DNA from: Microcyclospora pomicola
Taxonomy: Eukaryota; Ascomycota; Dothideomycetes; Capnodiales
Direction: 5' to 3'
Assembly (NCBI GenBank): GCA_002786065.1
Contig: NHNY01000046.1
Span: forward strand, 1 to 54,863
DNA: 54,863 nt
The notes below the pieces were generated by a model. It was not told where the DNA came from. It ran no database searches and saw nothing but the letters and a program-made list of their open reading frames with translations. Both the position numbers and the translations under genes were made by a program. This document shows, in pieces, positions 31,948-43,735 of this stretch. The stretch's first letter is position 1, and the number at the start of each line of letters is the position of its first letter.

Positions 31948-32983
31948 TCAGGAAGCGTATTGCAAGACGGGTCCTCTGACCTCTTCCGGGATAGACGTGA
32001 AGCAAGAGAAGTAGAGCAACAACAGACTGAACGCAATGCGGCAACGTACGCTGAACAAGAGAAGAAAACAACGATTATGGGAAAAAAGTATGAAGACGAA
32101 ATTACCAACTGTACAGACAGACTTGCCTTGTGCTTTGGCCAGACATCAGGCGCTATAAAAATATACCCAGGATAAATCATCGGTCAGTAAGGTAGGCGAA
32201 GCTGAAGCATGAGCCCAAATCCAGCGTCTGGCGGGAGGCTGCACGCTTTGAATCTTGACAGACACAGCCGCACGCAACGGCTGTCGCAGGGAGTGCTGAA
32301 CTCAAATAGCATCGGCTGTTGCGTCTTTCTGGTTTTGCTGAAAACGGCGCCTAGTGAGGATGGCTCTGTCGTGTTTTGCACGCGTTTGCTGTGCTAGGTA
32401 GTCCCATCGGCGCGAATTGGCCTCTTCGCGTGTTGATGAGCTCAAGGGACATTGTGGCCCTCCAGCAGCCCGTCCTATACCAGGGTCTGCTTTAAGGAGT
32501 ATTCCCCCATCGTAGACAGCGCATCTAGAGCACCGGGAAGGATCGCACGGTTGGTGAGGCTGAGCAGGACGGTATAACTGTATGGGGGAAACGTTGAAGT
32601 TGTTGGTGCTGAAGCGCGGGTCGCGGCTGCGGCAGGACGTCACGTGTGAGGGAATCCTCTTCGTTCACGCACTGCCGCTCATGGCGCTGCTCTATCCAGT
32701 TTTGATCAGACGTACTAGGGTGATAGAAGAAGACTCAGTGAATGGCTTATTAGATCTTCGAGGTGTGCCAGAGACGTACGAGAAAAGTAATGCAACAGTG
32801 GGGCTAAGAGATGAGAGCCTCTATATTCACATAAGTCTAGATACATGTATGCTAGCTAACGCCTGTTCCGGGGTATCGATCATAGCCATGATGGTGCTGG
32901 GGAAGATGCAGTAAAATGGAAGCCTGTCGAAGTCGCTGAAATTGGTAGGACAAATGGGAAGAGAAAGAAGAGCAGATTGTGTC
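31948..32983. other. Intergenic; promoter of the ABC gene
   Basis: Minus-strand frames just upstream of the ABC start contain hydrophobic stretches that could supply a missing signal-peptide exon, but I could not find splice sites joining one convincingly. TATATTTTTATA at about 32154-32165 could be its TATA element. The rest (32250-32983) shows nothing I can support. Confidence 0.4.
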
Positions 32984-34626
32984 TTAGGCACGGCCTCGCA
33001 GGCTTCGAAACACCGTCTTGAGCTTGTCGCCGTGGGAAGTTGAACGCTGAACGGCAAACGCACCATGCGCGCCAGACGTGTCGTCCGAGAATGTAAGCTT
33101 CTCAAGCGCGAGAGGGTTGGTATTGATGGGACCGGAATGCGCTTCAGCATCCTGCACGCACTCAGAGACTTGCAGACTCAAACCCGGGACTTGTGGGCGA
33201 GTGAGCGTCATGCGAAGAGTCATCTCACGGTGTCCAGCGCCAAACGAGTCGGCCTCGTTGTATTCGTCCGACTTGCTGACGGGCACCGGGAAGGCGAATC
33301 CAGAATCCGTCGATATCGCTTGAGGTGATCGTGGGCGATAGTGAGGAAGCATATTGGTAGGTGTCAGGGGACCGTGGGACTCGAACGATCGGCATGTACT
33401 GTCATCGCTAGAGACTGAGGCTGTCCGGCCATCATCATCGTCATCATCACCAGATAAGATGGAGCCTGTCGGGCTGGTGACCGGGAACCCAAACTCGATG
33501 ACTTCGTCAAAGCGATGATTCGAGCTGAGGTAGTTGCGCAACGTCTTTCGCGTTGCTGGATCTTGGTAGTGGTAGGTGTGTTGCGATTCTTCTGGGCTCG
33601 TCGGCGCGGTTTCCGGGACATTGCGACGCCACGAGAAATTCGTCGTCGGGACCGAGGGTAGTCGTTCGAGTGCTGGAGCGTATATCGATCTTCTTGGAAG
33701 TGGAGCCAGCCGAGGGGGTGGAAGAGCAATCGGCACAAGCGAATGTGAGGTAGCTGTGTTCCGCGACAACAAGATGGGTGGCGGTGTTGCCGAGCCTGAT
33801 CGATCGATAGGTTCAGCCGGGTGAGTGACGGGCTGGAGTGAAGCGCGGACGCTTAACGAGCCAAATGGTCTGGGAGCAGGTTGCTGCGCCGTGTCCGGTC
33901 GAGTACAAACTGCTTCAGGCTGGTCGAGCTGATGGAAAGGCTCGGATTGTCGACGTCGAGGGATATCCATCGCATCATTTCTCCCCGCCTCATCATGTAC
34001 CGACAGGATAGCTTTGGCTCGCTCGGCTAGAAAGTGCTGCTCGACTCGACTGAACTGTTGGCGTCGGATCTTGTCGGGGAGGTTTTGGTACCACAACGCC
34101 TCCTCGCGGGTGGAGATCATCGTTTCGGTGGATGGGGCAGCTTCGAGACAAGGGGTAGACCTCCGTCGAAGGTAGCGACGACTTGTTGCCGTGCTTGGTC
34201 GTAGAGAATCGTCACATGTGTTGGTGGAGGAGCGGGCAGACTTGGTGTGGGCGATCTGATCGTGGCGTTGTAGCTTCTTGCGTTTCTCCAACGCCGCCTG
34301 CTGTCCGATGTGTAGCCGCTCGACGGGCGAGAAATACTTCTTCCTGAGGCGAGGCGTGTCAGTTCATGTCAAGTGTATACAACAAATCTCATAAAACATA
34401 TAGAGTCGACTTACTGGAACGATGACGGCAGAGCGTCGAATTCCTCGGGCGACACGGTAGAGATGCACGATTTTCGTTTCGCTTGATACATCGAGTCTCT
34501 GGATCGGATCGACAATGAAGAGGCCAACCGCCGAAAGGAAACCGCTCTATCTCCCTCACTTGCACTAGAGAGTGTGGCAGAGAAAGCTGAGCTCACAGAA
34601 GCTCGGGACTCGTCGATGGATGACAT
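32984..34626 (-). CDS. Disordered fungal protein, 523 aa, unknown function
   Basis: Exon 1 is 34626-34415 and exon 2 is 34343-32984; the 71-nt intron opens GTAAGT and ends CTCAG, and the join reads PSSFQKKYFSPVERLHIG. The N-terminus is serine-rich. The middle has basic stretches (KRKKLQRH) and a coiled-coil-like segment (WYQNLPDKIRRQQFSRVEQ, then HFLAERAKAIL, about residues 140-170). A conserved-looking block is TRKTLRNYLSSNHRFDEVIE near residue 320, followed by FGFPVTSPTGS and a poly-D run. The C-terminal end (DKLKTVFRSLRGRA) is basic and amphipathic, a possible membrane or partner contact. No signal peptide or enzyme motif is present. I do not recognise the family. Confidence 0.75.
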
Positions 34627-37395
34627 GGCGGCAAGAGTCGAAGACGAGGTAGACTGATCTTGATATAGCGACTCACACCCGGCGTGAGTGAATGACGAGC
34701 ATCCCGAGGTTCGCTAAAGACAGGGCCCGGTCGTTATCACAACGCGATAGTGGTGGAGTCGACGGCGATCAAATGGTTGTTGAGGACAAGGTGACTGGGT
34801 GTCAAGCGTTATACAGGTCATGTATACAAGGGCGGCTGCAGGACGGAAGGTTCGCAGGCATAACGTAGGACATGGTCCCTTTATTATTATATGAGAGGCA
34901 TCACTTTTTCCCATGCCCCCGGTCTAAGATCAGAGGGGAAGGACTGTACAGGGTTCCTTGCAGCTGCCACGTTCTGCTCCAGCACTACCAGGTGATAGTT
35001 CTCGACAGCTCGACTCGACACGCCAGACTATGCTGGATTCACTTTGGTGCCTGACTCGTCAAACCGGCCTGGCCGACTTCCTTGCCCTTAGCGCTGCCTG
35101 AAGATGACGCTCACCTGATCGACTACTAGGACTGAGACCCGTTGGACGGGGAAAGGAGTGGTCGCTGGATGGCATATGACAGCTCCGCAACGTCCGATCC
35201 ACGAGCATCCACCCTCATCACGATGGGAAAGCAAGGAAGATCGAAATGATGGTCACACCGCAACCCGTATGATGCGGAGGGGGCTCAACAACCCATGCCT
35301 GTCATGTACAGCACTCCGCACGATCGATGACCCTGTGACTATCCTCGAACCCTTCTGGCGGTCATGGTGGTCGGCAACGTCGGATTTACCAACGGCCGTG
35401 CCTGTTCAGCTGCCAGAAACGGGGCCAATCAAGGAAAAATCGGCGGCTTCGACCAATCGTTCCCTCCGCCAGCCACAGTTCTGGAAAATCCCGTCAGAGC
35501 GTAGGGCTGAGAGGGCGTTTGTCCGTCTGGCCACCATCCAAACGGCGGGAAATGAGTGTCGATGTCAACTTGCACATTTGCTTGTCAGAGCAACCCGCGA
35601 CGCCACCTTCCGAACATCATCCTGCTCGATCTGGGTTGTGACGGACGAAGCCTGCCGCGGTGTGTGTCACTTCTGAAGCAAGGTTCTTCGCACATGGACT
35701 GCCACGTCGATGTGCACGGCCGAGATGCAGTAGCAGATGCAAGATCCCTGTGATTGTTATAGATGGTCTCTATATGAGACGCATAACTCGTGACGGCTCG
35801 ACTCCATATATGCAGGTACTGCAGGACAGCACGCTCGTCTATTCGTGGATGCTGACAGGATGAAAGCGGCAATTGGTGGAGTCGTGACAGCGGTGTGGCT
35901 TATGCCCGAGCTGGTATCGCCGGGATCGATGGACGCACATGAGCCGCAAGACGAATCGTCGTTGACAACAGACTCGTTTCACGATGAAGGACGGGAGGAC
36001 CTCGGCGGTCAATCTAGTCCTCCGGCCAAGGTCTTCCGAAGCCACGAGTCGCCTGCGTACGAAGTGTGTGCGCTAACTGATGGTCATTCTTGTCGGTGGA
36101 ACACCGATTTACGGCATTTTTGACAAGTGTCGCCGTGTCAGGTAGCCGCTCTTCCTCGTAAAGGGCCATCCGATCTAGCGAAGAGGAACTCGTGCCTCTC
36201 TCATGCAGAGATCCGGGTCCAGATGGAACTCTGCCCTCACAGCCAAGGCGTCAAACTTTAGCTGCGTATTAGGCGAGTCCCTCCGCCTGACGTGGCCTCT
36301 TCTTGTCGGTCTGCTGCTCGCATCTCGTCGACTTCTCCAATCCCCAAGCGATTGGCCGAGATTTTGTCTTTCTCGGCAGCGACTGATCCGGGCTGAGAAT
36401 TTGGTTCCAGAATTCACAGGTCGCCGAAGTCTATCAGACGCATGCTTCCTTGCGCTCGCTTGCACAAAATTTAGTAGTATGGATGTTGAGAATGTTCCCT
36501 TTGTAGTCGTCACGACCATATGTCCATTACAATATCTCAGCATTGCATTGTTAAAGGAACAATCATCCTCTCGCATCAAGACCGCAACGTACTATCCGTA
36601 ACGCGTGGTCCAACCCTCAACGTTTCGGATTGCTCGCCAGGGTCCGGCATGGCCGAATCGTGGATCATTCACCCGCCAGGCGCGGTGATGAACCACAAAA
36701 CCGCATCAGTTGTCATCTCCCCATACAGACTGTCTAGGCCCTGGGCCATGGGTAAGCGATCTGAATCATCCAACGTCGAATTAGGTATGCAGACCGCATG
36801 CATTTGAAGGGCTGGATGTTCTCGTTCACATGGTGAGAGGGAGAGTCGTAGTGTTGAATGCGTACAGACCGCGTGTGGATGGCTTTTTGCCGCGCGGCAT
36901 AGAACATCGCAGGCGCTCGTTGCTTCGATCGGTCCTGCAGGCGAGACGGATGGTGTATCAGACATGAAGTCCATCTCGGACGTGACTCGGTCGCATGGTT
37001 GCCATGTGTCGCCCAGACGGCGTCTATGGCCCCCGTCCTCATGGGTCTGATTGTGAGCGATCTGCAACACGTACTTACAGGCTTGTGAGTTGCTGGTAAA
37101 CAGAGATAAGTGCAGAAGAGAGAATGCAAGAGATCGAATCGGATGCAGAGCAGGTATCAGAACCTCATCATCCAAGTGCTAGGCAAGACTCGTGGAGTCT
37201 CGTCACGAGCAGCACTTCACGACGCTTAATCTCGTGACATGGCATATGGGGAGCACGACGAGGTCAAGTCAAATGTACAGACGATAAGACAATGTCATTC
37301 GGCAGGCATTCGCCACGCACCCAAGCCAACATAGCTGATTGGCAGTTGTATCTATCTATGGTCACAAATCTAGTTCTATCTCTATATCACCCCAT
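34627..37395. other. Gene-free stretch (2.8 kb)
   Basis: Only overlapping frames below 175 codons are present, with no domains, no agreement in codon use and no plausible splice joins. The part next to 34626 is the promoter of the 32984-34626 gene. TATTATTATATGAG near 34880 is AT-rich but faces no gene. No RNA gene was found. Confidence 0.45.
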
Positions 37396-40300
37396 CTAAT
37401 GGAGACGTCTCATCTCAAAGTCCTCCGTCTGGCTGCGCATGGGCAGCTTGTACCCTGCCGGCCCCGATGCCTCGTTGCTGTCTCGAGCCAACGCACCGCT
37501 GCCGATGACGGGAGGGTGAACATTGCTCTCGTCAGTCTGCATGCGCCAGGCAGCAGGACTGATCATACCTGTCCGCGGATCCAGCCGCTGGTTTGGGGGC
37601 GTGGGATTGCCGGAGCCAGGGACCTCTGGGATGTCTGCCATCATCCCGTTCTCCATCAGACCCTGCTCGTCGTTCTCACCGCGATGACGCCCGAAGAAGC
37701 GATTGCGATGGACAGAGTTGCTGCTGCGCTGGCCCCATCGGCCTTCACCTTCAGTGTTGCGGCGAGCGAGGTTGCCCATGGCAGGCGCATCGCGGGAGGT
37801 GCTACGTGCTAGATCATGGCTCTCACGACGGGCTTCCTCCTCGGAACGACGGACAGCAGCCCGGCGGTCGCGAGACGCTTCAGTGACCTCCATGGTGATT
37901 TGGTTGCGCTCGCGGTCGGTGTACACATCACCTGCGTAGTCGCCAGCGATGATGCTGTTGGCGCCAAGACTAAAGTCGACTCGCTTGTTCATGGCAGAAA
38001 GCGATTCTCCCCGTGGGCGACTTCCTCGCATGACAGACCCGCTGCGTGTTCGTGAAGCGCTTGGTGGGGCCATGAAGCCAGCGGCGTTCTCTTGGCCTGA
38101 CACAGGCGTGACGAACGGCGGATCTTGAGGGCCTTCCTGGGATTGTTGCTCCTCGGGATGATATCCTCCAGGCATGTCGGGATGTCCGCTGTGACCTGTA
38201 CCTGGGACGCTGACATGGGGGACGTTTTGCAGGTACATGGGGAAACTCTGCTTCAGACCAGGGAAGCGCATGTACGGGCCTTCGATGCCCAGTTCCTGCA
38301 TGCTGACCATCATCGCGCAGATGAACTTGTTACGGCGCGCGAGGCGAAGTCCTTCGTTCTGCCAATTGGACTTGTAGAAGAAGATGACGTTGAGATTCAT
38401 GGAGTGAACCTCGACAATGTCACGAAGTTCGGTCAAGATGTTACCTGGACGATATTAGCATTGGATTGAGTGGACGGATGGAAACTGCTTACCCTGGTAT
38501 TCTCGCTTTTCGGCCTTGACGAACTCAAGCAACTTCGCCCGCAGTCCGTCGATCTGGTCCAAAGTAGTGCCAAACTTGATGGTGATGCTGACTGCCTCAG
38601 CCAACCCGCCAGATCGACGCTGGTTGAGAATGAAGAGTGTGTTGAGGTAGCTGTTCGGCGCCTGCACGACATGTCCCTCCATCTTCTTGAACTCCGTGTA
38701 CAATAGACTGATCTCTTTGACGAAATAGTCGTCTCCTCTTCCAAGCGCACCGGTGTTGCCATAGACACTGACACGGTCGCCGACGTCGAATGGATGCTTG
38801 ACAAACACGAAGATGACAGATTGCAAGAACTCCTGTGCCGTGGCACTAAACAACCACGACAGAGCCAGTACAGCAGATCCCGCGGACGTGATGGCGGTCG
38901 CGGCTGACGTGGAGATGATCGAGATGAACACCAAGATCACGATGATGAACACGAGGAACATGAAGATATCGTCGAGCTTTCCCACCACCGAGTCGAGATC
39001 TTTGAGCGAGGCGGTGATGGATTTGCGCTCGCGTCCAATCTCCACGCACACCGCTTCGAGCTCTTCCATCGAGATGTCACCGTTCATGTCCTTGTCGAAC
39101 ATGCTGAACGCAGCTTCCGCCTCATCGTCGTTCTCAAACGCATTTTTAAGGTCATCCGAATATACGGTCTGCGTCTCTTCGCGTGCGAATGTGCGGTAGA
39201 GACGGCGGGCGAGGACTTGAGACCCGGAGGTGGTGCTCAACAATGCCAGGGTGACTTGGGAGGGGTGGGAGCTTTTGACAGTCTTTTTGCCCGTGAAGTC
39301 TCCGGCGACCTTGCCAGCAATATCACCAAACTTGGCGACAGCCTCTTTTGTTGTCTTGGCTGCTCCGGTGACCAGTTGTCCCGGGGTACGTGCGCCCGAG
39401 GGCACACCCCCGTCTTGCGCTTCAAACTCGGAATCCTCCATGGCAATCTTCTCCTTGGAGAAAGCATAAAGTTTCGTCAGTGATCCGATCTGGAACTTGT
39501 TCAGCTCAATCCGGTCGGCATATGTGCGTAGATGGAAGCTGATGGCGATCAATTGGATGATGATCTTCTCGAAGAAGTTCAGAACAGCCCCCACAAAGAT
39601 CGAAACAAGGACTTTGTTAGTGGTGTTCATCCAGTTTGCAACATGTCCCGAAGGGTGGTCCTTCTGATGGTGGACCATTGTAGGTAAGAAGGAGACCTCG
39701 ATGGCGAGCCACCAGAAGAACAATGTCGCCGGCAGTTCCAGCTGCTTGCCCATGTCACGCCATTTCTTGCTGTTGTTGGTGAACATGCTTGAGACCACGC
39801 CGATGGGCCAGGGGAGGCATTTTGCCAAGATGCGACCGGCCCAGAGAGTCAACCATACGATTTCCAACCAGATCATGAACCATACAAGATAGACTCCGCC
39901 CACAGTCTGGGTCTTGAACTTCAACGCGCCCAGCAACAACGGAATGAGCAGGATGAGTGTCAACGGCAGGATGTAGAAGAAATATCTGATCAGCCAATTG
40001 GATCGATGGATCTGCTTGACAAACTTTCCGAATTTGCTCTCCGGGTGTTCCAGCGGCTTGTAGACTTGCGTCTTCTCGTGCACGGGGTTGGTGGCTTCAT
40101 CGAACTCGTCGACATGCTCCTCGCGGCGTCTCGAGTGTGAGCGGTATAGATCGGCATCCTTCTCCTCTTTCACCTCGGCGGCCCGTGAGACCTGCCTCTC
40201 AATCTTCAGCATGGCCAGCTCATCGTCCAGCCGCATGTTCTGCTCTCGCGTCTGCGAAGGCGATCGTTGGAATTGACTGCCGCCATCATGATTGTATTGT

Positions 40301-40587
40301 GTGTCTACGGTCAGGTGACTGCCAGCTCGAGGCCTGCCTGTTGCGGGTTTGCGATGCTCGTGGTCCTGGAGGAATCCTTCATTCTCTCCGACAACCGTGT
40401 TGTCTTCCTCGGAGGACTTGTCTGTGAGGCTCATTCGCCTGTCCTTCGACCGATTATTGACATTATACGACGGCAACGTCGACTCGGCTCGGCTGCGTTG
40501 GGTTTCGTGACTTCGCCGGACATCGCTGAGATTGTAATGGGGCTCGACGTAGTTGGGCTCCGGCCGTTCGTCGACTGGAGTGGTCAT
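37396..40587 (-). CDS. EF-hand MscS-type mechanosensitive channel (Msy1/Msy2-like), 1047 aa
   Basis: Fungal Msy proteins are ER or plasma-membrane channels that open on hypo-osmotic swelling and shape Ca2+ signals. Exon 1 is 40587-38493 and exon 2 is 38444-37396; the 48-nt intron opens GTAAGC and the join reads [14 protein letters not shown]. The N-terminal 190 residues are disordered and charged. Membrane helices lie at about 200-380 ([19 protein letters not shown] first). An EF-hand loop [12 protein letters not shown] is at 498-509. The MscS pore helices are at about 541-595, followed by the beta-domain signature [13 protein letters not shown] (598-610). The C-terminal 260 residues are disordered and R/E-rich. 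All EF-loop calcium ligands are present, so Ca2+ control is likely, as in S. pombe Msy1/Msy2. Confidence 0.93.
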
Positions 40588-41616
40588 TGTGGGCGCGAGT
40601 GGAAAGTGTCCCTTTCCCTCGTATCTTTTGAAGAAACTATGCTACAGCTCAAGCAAGACAAGCGCGAATGCACCGCCGACTTCCAGCACTTGGTCGTCTA
40701 CGTCTGATCGTGTCGCACGATGCGAAGACGGGCTGGGAGGGAAAAAAATCGTTGATCGAGCTCGTAACGCGCGCGGAGAGCGAAGGTATGTGTAGGAAGA
40801 CGTGACGTAGCGACCGAGAATGATAAAGGGAATAATGCGACCGGAACGACGGTGATGGGTTGTAAGGACAATCGTGAAGGTGAAAGGAGAAGCAGATAAG
40901 GAACTGCAAAGGTGAAGAATGTGAATTGCAAGGGGGACGAATGTTACAGATAAGAATAGCAACGAGTGAAAGCGTTCGAGAAAGCCAAGCACTCAACTGC
41001 AGTAGCTGACGCTGAACGTCGTCTCGGCAATCCTCCGATAGGTAAAACACTTCACAATTTGAGGCCGCGGCGAAACGCCGTCGACGTCATTCTCTTCGTA
41101 TTTTATGTTTGCGATCGCGATTCATTGCTTGAAGTATTAGTTGTCCGTTATGCAGCCCTTGGCATTGCGTTATGGAGAAATCGGGCCGTACGCGTCAGTA
41201 ACTCAGCATAAAGGTAGTGGTGGAAGGTCGAGAAATGTAAAGTTACGCGTAACGTCGGCTCTAACGAAGTCAAGGGCCAGGGACACGTGTAGACAGATCA
41301 GGAGGATCGACAGACGTGCTTATCATGAGAGAAGTGGTCATGATACTGATCGTCTTGAGTGGTTCGGAAGCAACAGATCTGTACCTTGCGGGAACAATGA
41401 GCCAGAAATGCTCAAACCTCAGAGTATCAGCTGAAGAAATGCCGGACAAGGCAATCCAATCAGCAGACCTGCTCATCGCAACTCCATCAAATACTCTCCT
41501 CAGTTCCCTGTCTGCGCTGGCAGGGAATGGACAGGCTCTCTAGAGACACCTCGCAGCGGACTACAATCATGGCTTCGTGATCGCGTGCTTCCTACACCAC
41601 TCATTCTCATAGAAGA
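40588..41616. other. Intergenic; promoter of the channel gene
   Basis: The first 350 nt upstream of the channel are pyrimidine-rich on the minus strand, as in many fungal leaders. The rest carries no supported gene, RNA or repeat. Confidence 0.45.
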
Positions 41617-42429
41617 CTAGGTCGGGACAAACGACCACACCTCATTCGGAGCGCCTCCACCCCAAGACCATGTTCCGACAGCATTCCCATCATTGTACGG
41701 CCCATCGCCGAACACATTCAAGTTCTGGTCGTCATCCGCATACGGTCGGATCGCCACTCTTGTAAGAGAGTCGCCGCCGATAGTCCACATGGACAGCCTC
41801 TGGTTCAGCGGCGTGCTGGGGATCAGCTGCGGATTCGCGCCGTTCGCACCATCGACATAGAGAATCATGTTCGTGGCCATGTTGGTCAGAAGGAAAGCAC
41901 CCGGGACATCTTGCTTGAGCCAGATGTTCGTCGGGGGCAGCACTTCGGGCAGAGGCTTCGTGACATTCAGGACGCACGGATTGGCTTTGCTCGTGTCGAC
42001 TCCCAGATATCCGAAGTGCAGGTTAGAGAGGAGAAAGCTATTGAAATTGATGTCTGATTGCAGGGCATACTTGGCGCCGGCTGAGAGGTTGAGTTGGATC
42101 TGACCCATGGGCTGGATGCCCGTGGCGATATACGTTCCCGTGGGGTTATCTTCTGGAAGAAGCGTGCAATTGAATGGACCGTTCTCGGGCGAGTCCACTT
42201 CGATAGTCGTGTCGCTGAACTTGACAGATTTGTCCCCGATATTGGCCATGGTTTCGCAGCGGACCCACATAGCAGGGACGTGATCTACCTGGAAGCCTCG
42301 AGACTCGCCCGCATGCACCACTCCTGATGCCTCAATAGTGCGGCCGGAGTAGCCTATGATTGCTTGGTAAACAGTCACCCAAACGTCGGCGAAAGGGTAC
42401 CCATTCTTGACGGTGAAAGTATCTCCCAT
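41617..42429 (-). CDS. Ricin-B-like (beta-trefoil) lectin-type protein, 270 aa
   Basis: A single exon from ATG 42427-42429. The C-terminal 110 residues show the ricin-B/beta-trefoil pattern: GAFLLTNMATNMILYVDGAN, RLSMWTIGG, and the last repeat NLNVFGDGPYNDGNAVGTW, then GGGAPNEVWSFVP, with the typical G..V..W.W.GG..N..W.F spacing. The N-terminal 150 residues (FTVKNGYPFADVWVTVYQAI) form a separate beta-rich domain that I do not recognise. There is no signal peptide, so the protein is probably cytosolic or leaves by a non-classical route, as many fungal lectins do. It lies 692 nt from a second, secreted lectin-type gene on the same strand. Sugar specificity cannot be read. The trefoil call rests on the last repeat; the first two are divergent. 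Confidence 0.65.
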   Translation of the reverse strand: MGDTFTVKNGYPFADVWVTVYQAIIGYSGRTIEASGVVHAGESRGFQVDHVPAMWVRCETMANIGDKSVKFSDTTIEVDSPENGPFNCTLLPEDNPTGTYIATGIQPMGQIQLNLSAGAKYALQSDINFNSFLLSNLHFGYLGVDTSKANPCVLNVTKPLPEVLPPTNIWLKQDVPGAFLLTNMATNMILYVDGANGANPQLIPSTPLNQRLSMWTIGGDSLTRVAIRPYADDDQNLNVFGDGPYNDGNAVGTWSWGGGAPNEVWSFVPT

Positions 42430-43121
42430 GATAGACGGAATGTAGACGTCGTAGTAGTGTTCAATGATCGGGATATCGGCTTGGACTGGTGATAGCGTGA
42501 TGATGATCTCTTGTATCCTAACACAACGTGGAATACCATCGTTATATGCTCATCTGCACTGACTGGTCCTTGTACCTGTGCTCTCTACTAACAGGCGGTG
42601 CTGCGGTGTTGCTGGACCACCGCAAAAGCGCAGATACACGCAGCTAGCCACGATACATCCTTCGGGGCCCCCGCAGCAGCTACGATGCGCCGTATCGAGT
42701 TCAGCTGCCCTCAATTCGTGCATGCAGTACCGTGGCTGGTACGGCGTTGCCAATATGCCGCCAACCTGCAGTAGTATGCAGTGTGGCAACTTCACAGCAC
42801 GGGGGCATAGCATCCCTGCCACCAGAGTCCTGGGGAGACATGTCGCTCAGCTCCTCCGTGCAGGTTTACCCATGCTCGTACATGGAGCGGCTTGGTGTAT
42901 TTCCGTAATATACACATCATTCCGTACCTTATCTACCTTACTTTTATATATGTAAATTCACTAGTATACGTCGGAGTGTGAAAGGTGGAGAGAGCGGAAC
43001 AGATGAAACGCGGTTGCATATCTCCTTAGCCTGTGATCGAAAATTATCATCTGTTGCCTTTTGTCTGCTTGCTTCCCTCGTCGCAAGTTTTCGATTATCT
43101 CTCGAGATTTCCCTCGAACGC
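42430..43121. other. Intergenic between the two lectin-type genes
   Basis: This is the promoter of the ricin-B-like gene and the 3' flank of the CVNH gene. A frame continuing from CVNH exon 2 past its true end is open here, but it is not coding once the splice sites are considered. A short AT-rich tract (TTTTATATATGTAAATTC) lies near 42941-42959. Confidence 0.5.
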
Positions 43122-43612
43122 CTAACAAGTAAGCTTGCCGTTCGTGTTGGAGATATAGTCATCTGTACGATCGTCTCAGTACACGAGTCACAAGTCGTTG
43201 AATAGAGTCGACTCTGGTGATGAGACCTACACAGATCAATGTGGTTGTTGCCCGTGCCTCCTTGGCCATTATCGCAGTTGACCTCCATGACCGTACCCTG
43301 GATGCCTTGCACTTCACAGCTGTTCCCGAAATATCCACTACGACAGTTCAGCCAGGGCGCGCGCTCTCAAGAACAAAATACGTACTTCTGCTGGTATGCG
43401 ACAAAGCCGTCCCGGTTGACAAAACAATCGTTCAAATGGAGAACTGTCGTCGTCTGGCTTGGTGCACATTCATCGCAGTCGTAGGTGACATCGAAACCAT
43501 AACCCCCGAAGTTGATATGGCAATAGCTGCAGGTGTCACTGTAGTGTTGTGCTTCGGCGCGAAGAGCGAGCGTGACAGCCAACGCTAGGAGGGGGAGAGT
43601 CTTCCCAAACAT
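43122..43612 (-). CDS. Secreted cyanovirin-N homology (CVNH) lectin, 124 aa
   Basis: CVNH proteins are small carbohydrate-binding (often mannose-binding) lectins made of two tandem repeats. Three exons: 43612-43386, 43337-43231 and 43162-43122 (introns of 48 and 68 nt). The tiny last exon (13 codons) was found by completing the fold: it yields YDYISNTNGKLTC, the expected end of the second repeat. Residues 1-21 are a signal peptide (MFGKTLPLLALAVTLALRAEA). Repeat 1 ends with VLHLNDCFVNRDGFVAY and repeat 2 runs from NGYFGNSCEV to the C-terminal Cys124 with NNHIDLYDYISN. Eight cysteines (28, 31, 46, 49, 63, 83, 97, 124) suggest four disulfides, more than the two of cyanovirin-N. All joins are in frame. 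A TATA box lies about 115 nt upstream. Confidence 0.82.
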
Positions 43613-43726
43613 GGCTGATGAGAAGCTTGACGAAAGACTTCGGCTGTGGTAATCTATAGTCGGTAGGACGAGTTCTTGGATATGATGAAGGATGTCTCCC
43701 TGGCACTTGCAGCTGCGCAGGCGGAC

Positions 43727-43735
43727 TATATATAT
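43727..43735 (-). promoter_or_regulatory. Probable TATA box of the CVNH gene
   Basis: TATATATA run about 115 nt before the CVNH start codon, the only strong TATA-like element in that upstream region. Confidence 0.45.

Noticed and set aside
32582-32914. Plus-strand frame of 110 codons
   Set aside because: No homology pattern, weak start, intergenic between two minus-strand genes.
35158-35676. Plus-strand frame of 172 codons
   Set aside because: No domain, no supporting splice sites, chance-like amino-acid use in a gene-free stretch.
42944-43312. Minus-strand frame of 122 codons ending in a basic tail
   Set aside because: Its first third is CVNH exon 2; the rest is intron 2, exon 3 in the wrong frame and 3' flank.
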